Assembly: GCA_934045075.1 (NCBI GenBank)
Contig: OW203721.1
Span: 15,284,678 to 15,348,677, forward strand
Reading direction: 5' to 3'
Length of the DNA stretch: 64,000 nt
Origin: Yponomeuta sedellus
Lineage: Eukaryota > Arthropoda > Insecta > Lepidoptera > Yponomeutidae
Shown: one piece after another, positions 1-11,904 of the stretch
Layout of the letters: each line of letters starts with the position of its first letter
Position numbering within the stretch: position 1 is the first letter of the stretch
Position numbers and translations under genes: made by a program
The notes under the pieces: model-generated
Told to the model about the DNA's origin: nothing
Seen by the model: the letters and a program-made list of their open reading frames with translations, nothing else
Database searches by the model: none

Positions 1-863
1 AGTCCTTGATAGAGATTTAATAGGAAAAAAAGTTATCGTAGATTAAGTAAAACTCCTCAAGCAGTGTTTATTGAAATCGTGTTTTTATAAATAGGGCTGT
101 ACAACTTGAAAAAATCAAAATGCCGCCATCCCGCCTATTTTTGTTTTTTGTTACCGGCTAGCTATTTAAAAAATAGTTAATAATTTGGTCAAATCTATGT
201 TTTCTTTAAGAAATAGTTGAAAGCATTTAAAACATACAAATTCTCAATTTGTTCTATAGTTTTAATTTTACATCGCGCTATAATTGGGTCGCTGTATAGA
301 AAGTTGCAACAGAAATATGAAAATTTAACTAGTCTTTTCTAAATATCTTTAATAATTTGACAGCTCTCAGTTGAAAACTATTCGCCCTAGGGCTGAAAAG
401 TGTTACTTTGAACCAGCTCCTCAGCTCCTTACTCACAATCAAACGCTTTTCAGAGTATGAGTATTGAAAACAGTATTGTCGTTGCCGAATTACCTTGTTT
501 GTGATCGTATTCGCCGATGTACCGCTTAGTTAGAAACCGGACCGTTAATGCTGTAAATAAAAACAAGAATAATTTAGTTGTAGTTAAGCCTGAGATTTTC
601 GCGCTTAGCCTCATAATAGTTGGGCGATTGTACGTAGCAAGCGCTGAGGTTTGTTACATCTCAGACACTAGGCCTCACTACTTCTTCAAGAGTAGGCGAG
701 TGTTATTGTTAGTACAACTACACAATAACAGCTTTGCTGACAGAAATAAAAAGAAATATACCTGCTACATATGCCTATTTGTGGCAGTGCTATAGTAGGC
801 CGACGAATCTTACATTCAACGGCCACCTACTGCACTCTGCAGTTGGCTGTCAGTGAGATCCAA
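1..863. other. AT-rich stretch without a recognisable gene
   Basis: No domain, tRNA or transposon end is recognised here. A 92-codon frame at 517-795 (plus) has an odd composition, no signal peptide and no recognisable motif, so I treat it as chance. Confidence 0.5.
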
Positions 864-927
864 TCAGGAAAAAGCCTCAGAAAACTGAAACGTAGAATCG
901 TTTCAGTTTTCTGAGGCTTTTTCCTGA
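864..927. repeat. Perfect 29-bp inverted repeat (hairpin)
   Basis: Arms at 864-892 and 899-927 are exact reverse complements around a 6-base spacer (TAGAAT). The arms contain AAAGCCTCAG. It lies just upstream of the Ty3/gypsy integrase relic. It could be a foldback/MITE remnant; no flanking duplication was identified. Confidence 0.85.
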
Positions 928-1000
928 TGAAAACAGGAGATCGTGGAAGCCAGACATAGGAATGACAGTGTTAAAAAAAGATTACCCACTCTCTAACGCG

Positions 1001-1173
1001 GGTAAGGATTTTTGCGCTAAACTAAACTAGCTAAACCCAAGTACTCAGGCCCATACAAAATCATAGAAGAAAAATCACCAGTAATATTCTTACTACAAGA
1101 TCAGAATAAAAGACGAATAAGAACAGCGCACGTAAAAGACCTAAAACCGTATTTTACACGAACGCATCAGTGA
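1001..1173 (+). pseudogene. Ty3/gypsy integrase C-terminal relic
   Basis: Reading the frame of codon 1039 gives a peptide with KYSGPYKI followed by RIRTAHVKDLKPYF and a TGA at 1171-1173. This is the GPY/F module that closes integrase in Ty3/gypsy retrotransposons. Upstream, at 1001-1027, a different frame reads GKDFCAKLN, which is the expected preceding segment, so a frameshift separates the two halves. The catalytic core is absent. I infer the decayed 3' end of an element whose remaining parts run to about 3.3 kb. It is not functional. Confidence 0.7.
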
Positions 1174-2515
1174 CGCGAATAGACCCCAGACAGGCCTAGC
1201 ACGAAAGTACATCCCGAATGAACAAACTCCTTAGACTTCCGTCTAAGGAGAATGAACAAACTCCTTAGACGGAAAACAAAGGAAAAACTAGGCGTCCGCA
1301 TTCAGTAAAACACTACAGTATTGAAAGATACAGTCGGCAGCTCTTTGACTTTTACACGCCTAAGCAATCGGTAGACTATCTAAAATGTACAATCCTAAGA
1401 CCGTACCTACACGAATGGCGAGAAACAGACAAAGCGCGCATAAGCGCAAATACAATTTTTTTTCTCCCCGAATAGATAGTTATCAAAGAAAGAGAATACT
1501 TATCACAATAATTCCGGTGACGATCGTATCGCAGTAACAACCAAGCTAGAAAACCGAACTAACACGCAAAAAAGCGGAATAAACCTTCCAAAACTCGGGC
1601 ATTACCAAAAGAAGAACGAGCTATTGATATCAATAAAAAGATCCCGACAAACTGATAACCTCCTCCTTTTTGAAGTCGGTTAAAAAAAAAAGTAATTTAA
1701 GCCCTACAAAAATTAAAAAGTAAGCTTAAATCAACTGGCTCCACCCAGAGCCGGCGGGAGTTGAGAGGAAAAATAAAAGATGCAAGTAAAAGAAATCACT
1801 ACCTACACATCCATACATAAAAATCACATGCAAATCAGCTATAGTAAGAAACGGGACTACAGGACTACCAGCACCCAAAACGTTAGAATATAACCCGTAA
1901 TGCACAGAACATACGATCCAACAGACGAACTGATCAAACAGCAACTAACTTTTTGTTAGATCGAACAGCAAAAGATGAGGGTAGCCAGAGAAAAATGTTC
2001 TAGACTCACAGGACGCGTCGGAAACATTCGTGGCACAGTACAGATAAAACCATGGAGCGGAAACCCACAAGACCACGCCAGGTACCGACCGCCATGAAAA
2101 GCGCGACGCGAAAAAGCGGTGCACGGCACGGTACTACTAAAGTACAGGGGACGGTTACTCGAGGGAAAGCGAGCCAAATCCGGATATGGGCGGACGGGTC
2201 AGTGAGAGTGGACGAGGAGCCATCACGCACAAAGCATGAGCGACCCCCCATTCAAGCCAAACCCGAATCCGAGACGGAAACAACAGCACCATCAGAAGGA
2301 GCGGAAGCCGGAACCCAGAGAAGGGCAAAAAGACACCCACGGAAAAGGACCGGAAGAAAGAGAAATGGTGGATCATGGAAGAGGATAATCCGCCTACCAA
2401 AATATAAAAAGCCTGTCTAACGGCCACAGCAAGAGAGCCTGCTCAGCCCAGCAGCAGTTGAAGCCCAGGATTTTAGCCAGTAGAAGTCTAGCACAAGATT
2501 CAAGACGGAGCGATA
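1174..2515. other. Probable 3' part of the decayed Ty3/gypsy element
   Basis: No intact gene is supported. A short inverted repeat at 1227-1250 (CTCCTTAGAC with its complement) and a 20-bp direct repeat at 1217-1236 and 1251-1270 are present. A basic 122-codon frame at 2052-2420 sits where an env-like or 3' untranslated region would be, but it has no signal peptide, membrane segment or recognisable motif. A short lepidopteran repeat end lies at about 1655-1685. Confidence 0.35.
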
Positions 2516-3300
2516 TCAAGGCCAAAGAGACTTCTGCGTGACGTCAGCAGCTAAACCAGTGAAGTGTGCAAAAAAAAAAAAGTGAGGCAAAAATCTCCAG
2601 ACGGGGGGGGGAGAACGCAACATGAGCATTCCCATGTAGCAAACACGCAGCGTACTATGTTCGGCTACACCAGAACAGCCGCATAGCAACAGTAACACAC
2701 GATAGCAAAAGCGTAGCGCACTAGAATGCAACATCAAGATTCCCAGATAGCAAAAACGCAGCGCACTACATTCGGCCACACCAGAACAGCCGCATAGCAA
2801 CAGCATCGCACGATAGCAGACACGCAGCGCACTAATAAAGGAGTGGGGATGACAACGGGCTCCTATAAAAACACGGCGCAGCGCACGGAGCGACAGTCTC
2901 ACTCGGGGCTCCACAGTGATCATTACTGGACGGTTCGCTTGGGCGGGCCGATACATAGTGGTTACTGAGAGCTCAGAGAGGGTCTCCTGTACATCGGCGT
3001 GAGCGCGATTTAAGTTCCTCCTCAAGGGACGGGGGTCGTGCCCACCACCGAGTACAGTCAGTCAGGCGCACTAGGGCGAGGCATTCGCGCCACCACCCGC
3101 GTTACCCTTTGCTTGGGGTATTTAAATGGGGTTCTTCCCCCCACTGGGTAAAATAAGTCTAGGTTCTAAATTTAGCTCGGCATAAAGCCACGCAGCCAGG
3201 GACCACTGTAAATACAGATTAGATAGTCAGATAAGAATCAAATTGTGTTACTAAGAAATAAAAATATCTTGTTTGTTTATAACTTTGATTGCGAGTTCAT
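2516..3300 (+). repeat. LTR-like region with TATA box and polyadenylation signal
   Basis: After the integrase relic the sequence shows a TATAAAA at 2864-2870 preceded by enhancer-like tandem repeats, a GC-rich leader, and an AATAAA at 3257-3262 followed by GT-rich DNA. That is the U3-R-U5 order of a retrotransposon LTR. A second copy and clear TG...CA ends are not seen, so the assignment is inference from position and signals. Confidence 0.35.
2621..2842 (+). repeat. Two-copy tandem repeat, period about 111 bp
   Basis: Segments carrying CAGAACAGCCGCATAGCAAC recur with starts 111 bp apart (GCATAGC at 2681 and 2792), each flanked by ACGCAGCGCACTA-like words. It resembles repeated enhancer units in the U3 region of an LTR. 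Confidence 0.75.
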
Positions 3301-4113
3301 ATTTTAACTCTCCCCCTTAACCCTCAGACACCTACTTAAATCACATAGACCCACTAGGTTAGGCTCCAGGGCAACCTAGGGTTAGTGAAGTGACTAGTGC
3401 ACCGAGCGCTACGTTACAACGTAGTTGGGACACAGCACATCTCCAAGGGCCTAGGCATCCCCCAAAGCTCGCCCAAAATCCTGTGAAAGAATCCAAGCCA
3501 CTGTCTGACTTCCAAGTAGATTAAGAAGTAACATTTATTTACTGCCACAAAAGAAGTCGCAAAACAGGTGTAAAAGCGCATTAAAAGGCAATAACAGTAT
3601 TAAAAGAAAATAGAAATTAAAAGTACAGTGGCAATAAATGGGCAGACCTATTTGCTCAGCATATCGTTTTTGATAAGCACGTAGGGCACTGATTTTCAGG
3701 AGCCTGTCTTCATTAGGTCCCAACGAAACACGGACTCTACAAAAAAAACATAACAAACAAAACGATACAATAATTACATTGTTTCTGTTTTCAATAAAGA
3801 ATAGGTATTATAACTATCTTACAAAAAGCTAACAACACAATACACATCGCTTTCCGCACCACATCCACGGCCAAAGCAGACTAATGACTCGGATTGCATT
3901 CTCTTCACTGACCTCTTCAATTGTTTTGAAATATTTCGTTTTGTAAAACACCCCAACTAGTGATTGTATTTGATAACGTGGTTCCATGAATGTTTTCGTA
4001 CATCTGAAAATATGTGGTCAATACGAACAACATTTTCGTGGATACTTCGAGATTCGAAACACCCAAGGAAATCCTGTTCTGACACCAAGAATTACGTAGT
4101 AGGTATATGTACT
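3301..4113. other. No gene recognised
   Basis: AT-rich sequence. A 73-codon minus frame at 3535-3756 shows no recognisable domain. No repeat structure was identified apart from short low-complexity runs. Confidence 0.4.
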
Positions 4114-4195
4114 ATGATAGCACAACGTGGCGCTCTTTAGTCTATGTCTATGTCCAGCAGTGGACTAGTATAGCCTGACGATGATGACGATGATG
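4114..4195 (+). repeat. LINE/SINE-type 3' end with GAT tail
   Basis: The segment contains GTCCAGCAGTGGACTAGTAT and ends in a GACGATGATGACGATGATG tail. It is the reverse complement of the ends of the copies at 32.3 and 35.3 kb, so the element is read on the plus strand with its simple-repeat tail at 3'. This is a widespread lepidopteran repeat by recognition. Confidence 0.7.
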
Positions 4196-4468
4196 TACTA
4201 GTATTATTATATAACTTTAAGATTGTGGTTTTTTTTTATTTGTGAAATATGTAAAATAACAAGTTTTTCTTATAATCTAGCCGCTCTCGGAAACCTGTTC
4301 GGTTTATCTGTTAGAGAAAGGCCTACGGAACGTACTTTTTGGCACGCTATATTTAGAAATTAATTACAATAAGTAGCGGCCATTCACAATCCGTAGGTAC
4401 AGTCTTTTGACTTATTTATAGTTGTTAATAAAATTATTCTTTATCTTAAGTTTAAATTTTAAGGTAAT

Positions 4469-4683
4469 TTCATATAAACTTTAAAAACCTATTTAGAGGC
4501 TAAAAAATTCACCCATGCCGGGATTCGAACCCGCAACCTCTAGCTATCCGTGCCAGCGCTCTACCAATTGAGCTCAATTGGTTTTTAAATTTTTTAAACT
4601 CTAAATAGGTTTTTAATTTTTTTTAATTTGTCCTTAGCACGGGTTAGTGCATTAAAAATAAAAATAGTATATTCATATAAACT
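4469..4683 (+). mobile_element. GGA-SINE copy 1, 5'-inverted, with target duplication
   Basis: The element (4481-4671) is flanked by the 12-bp direct repeat TTCATATAAACT (4469-4480 and 4672-4683). It opens with AAAAACCTATTTAGAGG and an antisense tRNA-like segment (4511-4574). It then switches orientation and ends with the sense 3' segment CCTTAGCACGGGTTAGTGC plus an A-rich tail. The antisense-then-sense layout with a target duplication is what 5' inversion during target-primed reverse transcription would leave. Much of the central body is missing. Confidence 0.85.
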
Positions 4684-5629
4684 GTTTATTTTTAACTATT
4701 AGCAGAAGTGGAATCCTCATCGACACCACTCCATAGCGGCTATGGACTAGTGCCGAAAAGGATTCCGCTTCCTCAGAATGTAGAGGTACCGCATTTTTTT
4801 AAGTTCCTGAATCGTTACCGCTTTCCTGTGAAATAATGTTAAAATGGTCCTCTTCTGCTTTCGCTTCCTGATCAAGATCAATTTTCATCCCGCATGCACG
4901 TAAGACGTACCTACCTACGTACTCGTAACCAATAGCCGCGTCGCGATCGGCCGCAGCGAGCGAGCTAGACATTCACTCTCTCTCTCATCCTTCCTCTTAC
5001 TCACAAATATATCATCGTCCTCACCCGCATCCCTTTACTTTGAGCTTGACACTTCCTCTTCTGCTGCCTTATTACCACTTCCTCACCTACTCTACAGGGA
5101 CCATAAAAGAAGGCAGTCGGAAGTAGGAAAGTAAGCGAGGTGCATAATGAAGTCAATTGGGGCCTCTTTCTCGTATTTTGATTCGATGTAGTCCATTCGT
5201 AAAATAATGAAAGATCAGCGTTCTTCACTTTGGAATTTATAGAGAAGATGAAAAGTTTACATAGCTGTGGACCAGTGTCGTTGAAGTCTAGATCAATAGT
5301 GACCTAGACATTTACGTAAGCGCAATTAACAGAGCAATGACTGAAGAGAGTTGAGTTGGCACGCCACACGGGAATTGGAGTAAGTCAGAAGTAAATTGAT
5401 AACGACCGAGACACCTGTCCCACTATATTTTTCCTGTCTCGCCTTTGGCACTTTGGCACACAAATACGAAGACTACATTGTCCGTGATATAATACAAGTA
5501 CTTAATTCGTAGGCAGACTCAGTTTACAGATTTCTCTCCCGGTTATGAAAGCACAGACAATTTCCCGGTTATAAATGCACAGACAAGCACAAACTTTTAA
5601 CTTTAGTAGGTACACAGCAATTGTTATTT
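4684..5629. other. No gene recognised
   Basis: A palindrome-like cluster (TCATCGACACCACTCC with GGAATCC/GGATTCC words) lies at 4710-4770. Short minus frames such as 5001-5228 lack any recognisable motif. No RNA gene was seen. Confidence 0.4.
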
Positions 5630-5760
5630 GAAAGCGAAGGATTGTAAAATTAGAATCCTGTGCGTTAGCGAGGTAATCAAAAGAGCACGAGGTGGAATAC
5701 CTTGCACTCGAGTGCAACAAATAACTTTTCATCCCACCTTAACGAGGAAATGTCTACATA
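5630..5760. repeat. Dispersed repeat, copy A
   Basis: It shares GCGTTAGCGAGG, AATCAAAAGAGCACGAGGTG and AACTTTTCAT-CCACCT with 8,405-8,595 over more than 100 bp. The two copies define an interspersed family. Its class is not evident and no coding capacity is seen. Confidence 0.7.
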
Positions 5761-6174
5761 CAAAAAAAACGACGCATAATTAATTAGCTAAGTGTTTGAC
5801 AATCCGGCTTAATCCACTATTGTCCGGATTTAATCTGCACAAGCCGAATTCTATGCTCTACAATTTGATTTGCTGCCGTTACCGTTGTTTAATTAGCTTA
5901 CATTCCGCAGTTTAGGACGCGTTGCGTAAGAACGATGGGCTCTTAATTATTTAGGGTTTATTTGGCTAAACCAATCAGTGAACTTGCTATGTTTCAGTTG
6001 ATTCTGGACGTTATACAAAAATTCTACGTAAGACAAAATAAGTCTTACTTAAGTCTTTCTTTAACTCAATATATTTGAAAAAGTAACACTTAAGTACACC
6101 TCTATAAAAGTTTTTTCGGGATTTCATAAATGCAAAAAAGTCGAAAGAAATTATTTACCCTAACAATAATAAAA

Positions 6175-7282
6175 ACATTTAGAATTACACTATTTTTATT
6201 TTTTTTATTGCACTAACCCGTGCTAAGGAACAAATTTAAAAACCTATTTAGAGGCTAAAAATTTCACCCATGCCGGGATTCGAACCCGCAACCTCTGGCT
6301 ATCCGTACCAGCGCTCTACCAATTAAGCCAATGGGCGACTCACGGCATCAGTGAAATTTCGAACCTCTTTACAATATTCTCTGTATTACGTACAGGCAGC
6401 GACATCTGACTTAAGCAAATTGCATTACTTACAGCCCCGACTACCTACTTTGCAGTTAGGTTTAACATCGGAACGATATCACTGTACCCACATGATTACA
6501 CTATTTTTATTTTTTTTAATGCACTAACCCGTGCTAAGGAACAAATTTAAAAACCTATTTAGAGGCTAAAAATTTCACCCATGCCGGGATTCGCACCCGC
6601 AACCTCTGGCTATCCGTACCAGCGCTCTACCAATTGAGCCAATGGGCGACTCACGGCATCAGTGAAATTTCGAACCTCTTTACAATATTCTCTGTATTAC
6701 GTACAGGCAGCGACATCTGACTTAAGCAAATTGCATTACTTACAGCCCCGACTACCTATTTTGCAGTTAGGTTTAACATCGGAACGATATCACTGTACCC
6801 ACATGATTACACTATTTTTTTTTTTTTTTTAATGCACTAACCCGTGCTAAGGAACAAATTTAAAAACCTATTTAGAGGCTAAAAATGGTACGGATAGCCA
6901 GAGGTTGCGGGTTCGAATCCCGGCATGGGTGAAATTTTTAGCCTCTAAATAGGTTTTTAAATTTGTTCCTTAGCACGGGTTAGTGCATTAAAAAAAAAAA
7001 AAATAGTGTAATCATGTGGGTACAGTGATATCGTTCCGATGTTAAACCTAACAGCAAAGTAGGTAGTCGGGGCTGTAAGTAATGCAATTTGCTTAAGTCA
7101 GATGTCGCTGCCTGTACGTAATACAGAGAATATTGTAAAGAGGTTCGAAATTTCACTGATGCCGTGAGTCGCCCATTGGCTCAATTGGTAGAGCGCTGGT
7201 ACGGATAGCCAGATGTTGCGGGTTCGAATCCCGGCATGGGTGAAATTTTTAGCCTCTAAATAGGTTTTTACATTTAGAATTA
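6175..7282 (-). mobile_element. GGA-SINE copy 2: inverted multimer with target duplication
   Basis: The whole block 6188-7269 is bounded by the 13-bp direct repeat ACATTTAGAATTA (6175-6187 and 7270-7282). Reading left to right it has two antisense tRNA-like units (6266-6336 and 6577-6647), an inversion junction near 6885, a half unit (6886-6930) and one full sense unit (7171-7241). On the minus strand it is therefore one insertion whose 3' A-rich tail lies at 6188 and whose 5' part is inverted. A boxes (TGGCTCAATTGG) and B boxes (GGTTCGAATCC) are intact in most units; unit 6577-6647 has a changed B box. Unit spacing is about 311 bp. Confidence 0.9.
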
Positions 7283-7369
7283 TTTTTTTCCATTAAATTC
7301 TGAAGGTGAAAACCAAGAACGTTGAGTGTTTCGTGTGCAATAAGTATAATCTAACTAATGTATAAAAAT

Positions 7370-7740
7370 CTCGCCTCACAGTGTTTGTAACCAAACTCCT
7401 CCGAAACTGCAACACCGATTTTTTTGTTTAATGGAAGTTATACTTCGTAAGTTAACACAAAAAAAAGTTACGGCCGCAACAAAACGTGGATATCGATACT
7501 CACGGGATTCAAAATTAATAGGGAAGGTACTTCTCGTTGACCGAAATTTGGCAAGTGATATCATCTCATACTGACTACAAATAGAGGAAAAAATCTGAAA
7601 TCTTTGCAATTAAATAATAAAAAAAATTTTGAAGTTCGGCAAAAGGTCGGAAAAAGCTGCGAGACCTACAACTTTGTACGGAACCCTCGGAGCGCGAGTC
7701 GGACTCGCACTTGTCGGTTTTTTCCTATCTAAGATTTAAA
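7370..7740. repeat. Dispersed lepidopteran-type repeat
   Basis: It ends in TACGGAACCCTCGGAGCGCG followed by AGTCGGACTCGCACTTG. Related fragments appear around 14.0 kb, 29.36 kb and 29.75 kb, sometimes in the other orientation. No protein is encoded. Confidence 0.55.
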
Positions 7741-8404
7741 TATCCTATCCGATTTAATATCCTATAAATGCCACCGAATGTCCCGAGTAGTACAATAAAA
7801 CTACGTAATTACTACAAATAGAAATTACGACTATAAATATTGTGACAAATAAATCACGACTGCATAATATGTGAATACCGCCAACGCGCTTTTACATAAA
7901 GTTCCCTTAAAGATGCGCAATTCCTGCAACACTTGGTATGTATAAAATATTTTTATGCGACTGCGGGGTAAAAAGCAAGGTTTAGCTGTATGTAAGTATG
8001 CCCGATTCTATGGTCGCTAGTAACTCCTTAACCAATAGTCAGATTTTGGCAAATAACGTTGAGCTGTAACGTTATTTGCTTTTTATCGATTGAGATCGTT
8101 TTTTACCACGTGACTTTATTGACCTTTTGACGGGTTTTAATACAAAATACATGTCTATTAGTGGTCAAGTAAAAGTACCACATTTATTTGTTTTATAAAA
8201 TGGCTTCTCTAATTATATTAAAACGTTAGTATTTCTTAATGATTCGCGATACTCATACATAGTTATATATTAAACAGGTCTAATCGCGATTATTTATTAG
8301 CTAAAAAGTAATTACCTTATTTCAAGCATATTTGCTTAGCAGCAAAGGGTTTCATAATAGTTATTTGTTATACAAGAGTGCAAAGTTGCTTTTTAACCGC
8401 GTGT

Positions 8405-8595
8405 TTAATTTTGATGACCGAGCAAGCGAAGGATTCTAAAATTTAATCACGAGCGCAGCGAGTGATTCAAAATTAGATTCCTGAGCGTTAGCGAGGGAAT
8501 CAAAAGAGCACGAGGTGAAAAATCTTTGCACTCCAGTGCAACACGTAACTTTTCATTCCACCTCAGCGAGGAAATGACTAAATGCAAAAAAAAAC
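8405..8595. repeat. Dispersed repeat, copy B
   Basis: This is the longer partner of 5,630-5,760. It adds an internal GAGCGCAGCGAGTGATTC segment absent from copy A. The conserved core and the AACTTTTCATTCCACCTC end match. Confidence 0.7.
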
Positions 8596-8730
8596 GTTTA
8601 CAATCACAAGATAGGTACACTTTTATTTCAGTTTAGGTATTAATTACTACGTTATGACAGGTAAGTATTACAGAATAATCTTTAAATTATAACAAAATTA
8701 TAATAAGGTATAATTAAGAAAATTTTAAAG

Positions 8731-8897
8731 TAACGTTGCTACAAACCTATTTAGAGGCTAAAAATTTCACCCATGCCGGGATTCGAACCCGCAACCTCTG
8801 GCTATCCGTGCCAGAGGTTGCGGTTTAAATAGGTTTTTAAATTTTTCCTTAGCACGGGTAAGTGCATTAAAAATAAAAATAGGATAACGTTGCTACA
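8731..8897 (+). mobile_element. GGA-SINE copy 3, short foldback form with target duplication
   Basis: The element (8744-8884) lies between 13-bp repeats TAACGTTGCTACA (8731-8743 and 8885-8897). It consists of the antisense T-arm and anticodon-arm half of the tRNA-like head from about 8769, a junction around 8812-8825, and the sense 3' end with A-rich tail. The body is missing. It is the minimal version of the 5'-inverted arrangement. Confidence 0.88.
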
Positions 8898-9949
8898 GTT
8901 ATTTAAATTGAGTGTAATATTTTTTTAATTCACAAACTGAGTTTAAGTACACGATGTTCTAAATTCAATTTACTTTATCCTCTAGAGAATAAAAACGGCT
9001 TTTCCACTCAGATATTGAAGATTAAAAATACTCTTTCCGAGATGGTGGGATGAAATATCGTTCTCACTGTACCAAAAGAATTATATAAAGAAAACTAAAC
9101 TCAAACCTATTTAGAGTTGGTGTTTTGTGAGAGCTTGTTATGCTTTGTATGGAGTACCGATGTCAAATCACTGGGAAACTACTTTAAACAATGCGATTTA
9201 CACCATTAAAATAGTTTGTTGTATTAAAGATACCTGAGATACGAAAGAAGTGATAAACATTTTGCAAAATAAAGTAGATACATAAGTGGGCGAGTCGTTG
9301 ACCAAGTGGTCAACTACTGGAACAAATCGCGTAAATACCTTTTGATAAGCAGAGAAATAACCCATGAAGCATAAATAACCATAGGGATTTTAATGTAATT
9401 TGAAGTGCAAACACTATGTAGTGTTTCTCTGTAATAAACATACCTACCGAAGTTCATTTAAAAACTAGGCTCTACTGTATCTATGAAGATGTTTGGAAAG
9501 CTGTAATTGTAATCAAAAAAAGCTGTAATAAAGTACAATACCACACAAACATCAACTTTAGTGTACAGCGGTGGCGGAGAAGCGAGGTTGGTGTATTTCA
9601 GCCATAAACTTCAGTCCGTATTGGTCTTAAAATAAATACGAGATTGAATCGAAAGACGTTCTTTTTATTGGTGCACACCGTACGTTTGTTTGAAAACTAC
9701 AAGGTGTACATTATATGGAACGACGTGATGTTATTCGATTTCTATTCCGATCTCTGAAATCGATTCCTTGTGTAACCGCGTAGGTAGATACTCGGCACAA
9801 ACAACGAAATGTTCGACACCGCTAGATATCGGCTTAAGATAAGTCTTGTAAAGAGTACGATTTTAACAAGAGTTACAAATTGATCACCGTTAAAAAGTTT
9901 TTAGAAAATTTGATCACTGTTAAAAGTTTTTTTTTAGTTTAGAGCTCTT
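8898..9949. other. No gene recognised
   Basis: AT-rich DNA with a further isolated AACCTATTTAGAG word at about 9104-9117, the same sequence that opens the GGA-SINE; it may be a tiny remnant. No reading frame with a recognisable domain. Confidence 0.4.
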
Positions 9950-11180
9950 ATAGATAGATAGAGATAGAGAACACTTTATTGTACATAAAAATGGAAATTA
10001 CACAGATATTTCTTAACCTAAGAGTACAAACGGCGGCCTTATCACTAAAAGTGATCTCTTCCAGACAACCTTTGGATGGACTGGGCTAATATATTGAAGA
10101 AGGAAGTAGATGTACAAATAAACAAGATTATTACAAAAGTATAAATGAATACATGCCTAAACAAAAGTGTACATAATAGTTATCACCAGATAAATACAAA
10201 TAATTTACATAAATACACAAAATAAAAAATATATATTATTATATAAATACATAAACACTTAAGAGAATATACATATTGAAAGGACATAACAAAAAACACA
10301 AACAACAACAGATCAATATTACGGATTACTTCAGTGTTATAGTGAACTAGCGTGATAGAACTCCTTTACCATAGCCTTGAAAATGGGAAGGGATTTGACT
10401 TTCCGCACCTCCACTGGTAAGGCATTCCATAGTCGGACTGCCTGCACAGTGAAGGAACAGCTATAGAAAGTGGTGTGATGGGAAGGGATTTTCAGGAGTA
10501 GGTTTTGGGAAGAGCGAAGAGAAAGGATATGAGAGGAGTGCAGAAACTCAAAGCGCTCTTTTAGATAGGAAGGAGTAGCTGGATTAAACAGTACGCAATA
10601 TAGAAGAGAAAGTATATGCGTATTCCGGCGGAGACGGATTGGGAGCCACTTGAGCTGTGAACTAAATTCAGAAACGTCATATTTGCGCAGACCAAATATG
10701 AAACGTATGCAAAAGTTTTGGAGACGCTCAAGTTTGTTAAGTTGCTCCTCAGTAAGGTCGAGATAACAAGTATCAGCGTAGTCGAGAATAGGAAGAAGGA
10801 GTGATTGTCCTAAAGCAACTTTGGTAGCAGTGGGTAGAAAGTTACGGAGGCGTCGGAGCGAGCTTGCAGAGGCAAACATCTTCCGGTTCAACATTTCCAT
10901 TTGTGGTACCCAGGATAAGGTACTATCAATGATGATGCCAAGATTTTTTACTGTTTGGGTAAATTGGAGAGTTGCACCTTCAAACACTACACTAGGCAGC
11001 ATATCCATGTCAACCTTAGAAATGAAATGCCGACTACCAACGATAATTAGTTGTGTCTTATTAGGGTTGACCTTGAGACCGTGAGAACTACTCCAATCGG
11101 ATATAAGCGAAAGGTCATTATTAATTACTGAAATGGCCGCACTCTTATAGGAAATGGTTAATTTTCTAAGTAACATATCG
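9950..11180 (-). pseudogene. 5'-truncated LINE with reverse transcriptase C-terminus
   Basis: A minus-strand frame of 279 codons (10337-11176) carries the end of a non-LTR retrotransposon polymerase. It reads W-SSSHGLKVNPNKTQ, then KNLGIIIDSTLSW, and later VRLWNALPVEVRK. These match the region after the catalytic motif and the C-terminal domain of Jockey/CR1-type LINEs. About 390 bp of 3' untranslated sequence follows, with an ATAAAG-type signal near 9980 and a TATC-type simple repeat at 9950-9969 as tail. The catalytic half is missing, as expected for 5' truncation on insertion. The remaining frame is open, so the insertion is not very old. Confidence 0.8.
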
Positions 11181-11904
11181 ACACTTTCAGGTTTATTTCG
11201 GCATTGGCGTTATTTTAATCAAACAAGCTAAATAAATTACATATTCACTTAATACCGGATTCATTTAAGTACTTGCTTTTTGTCGGAAGAGGCCGACCGA
11301 AAGATTTAGTTCTGAAAACCGCATATTTTTTTACCTAGTATAGGTATTTTAATATCTAATATACCTACTGATAAATATGAAAACGTTCTAGCAACAGTGA
11401 CAATTCGAGGAGATTCGATTAGCATGACCTCTGAAGAAGCATTAGTGCACTTAGCAAACACATATTGACTTAAATGTGTTACTCCGGATTTAAGTCAATA
11501 ATGTGTACCTACTGCTTACGGAAGTATTAGTTCACTTAGCAAACATTCGCCTGATTGCTAATCTATGAAAAAGGATGTAGGCATAAGTTTACGACAATAA
11601 TGACGTGACACACACAACACGACACGAGCCATACGGTCAACGAGGTTAGTTATTTGTGAAAGATACAGGCGTTTCTGACATCTCTCGGTCATCTGAAAAC
11701 GTCCCGCGGCTGGCCGCTTACAGAGATCGACAGTGAATTCACAGCACAATCAGGCGGCGCCGCAACTACAAGTTCACGAAACCCTACTCGGACAAATAAA
11801 TGTGCTTTATTCTTTAATATTTAAGTAAAACCCTAAAGCCATCTTCCTGTATCCACTATATTTTAATTGACAAATCCAACGATACACCACACTATGGTGT
11901 AGGC

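Noticed and set aside
2052..2420. 122-codon basic frame, possibly an env or nucleocapsid-like protein
   Set aside because: No signal peptide, membrane segment or zinc motif; Lys/Arg richness follows from local composition and three overlapping frames are also open.
10821..11084. 87-codon plus frame inside the LINE fragment
   Set aside because: Antisense shadow of the recognisable LINE polymerase C-terminus.
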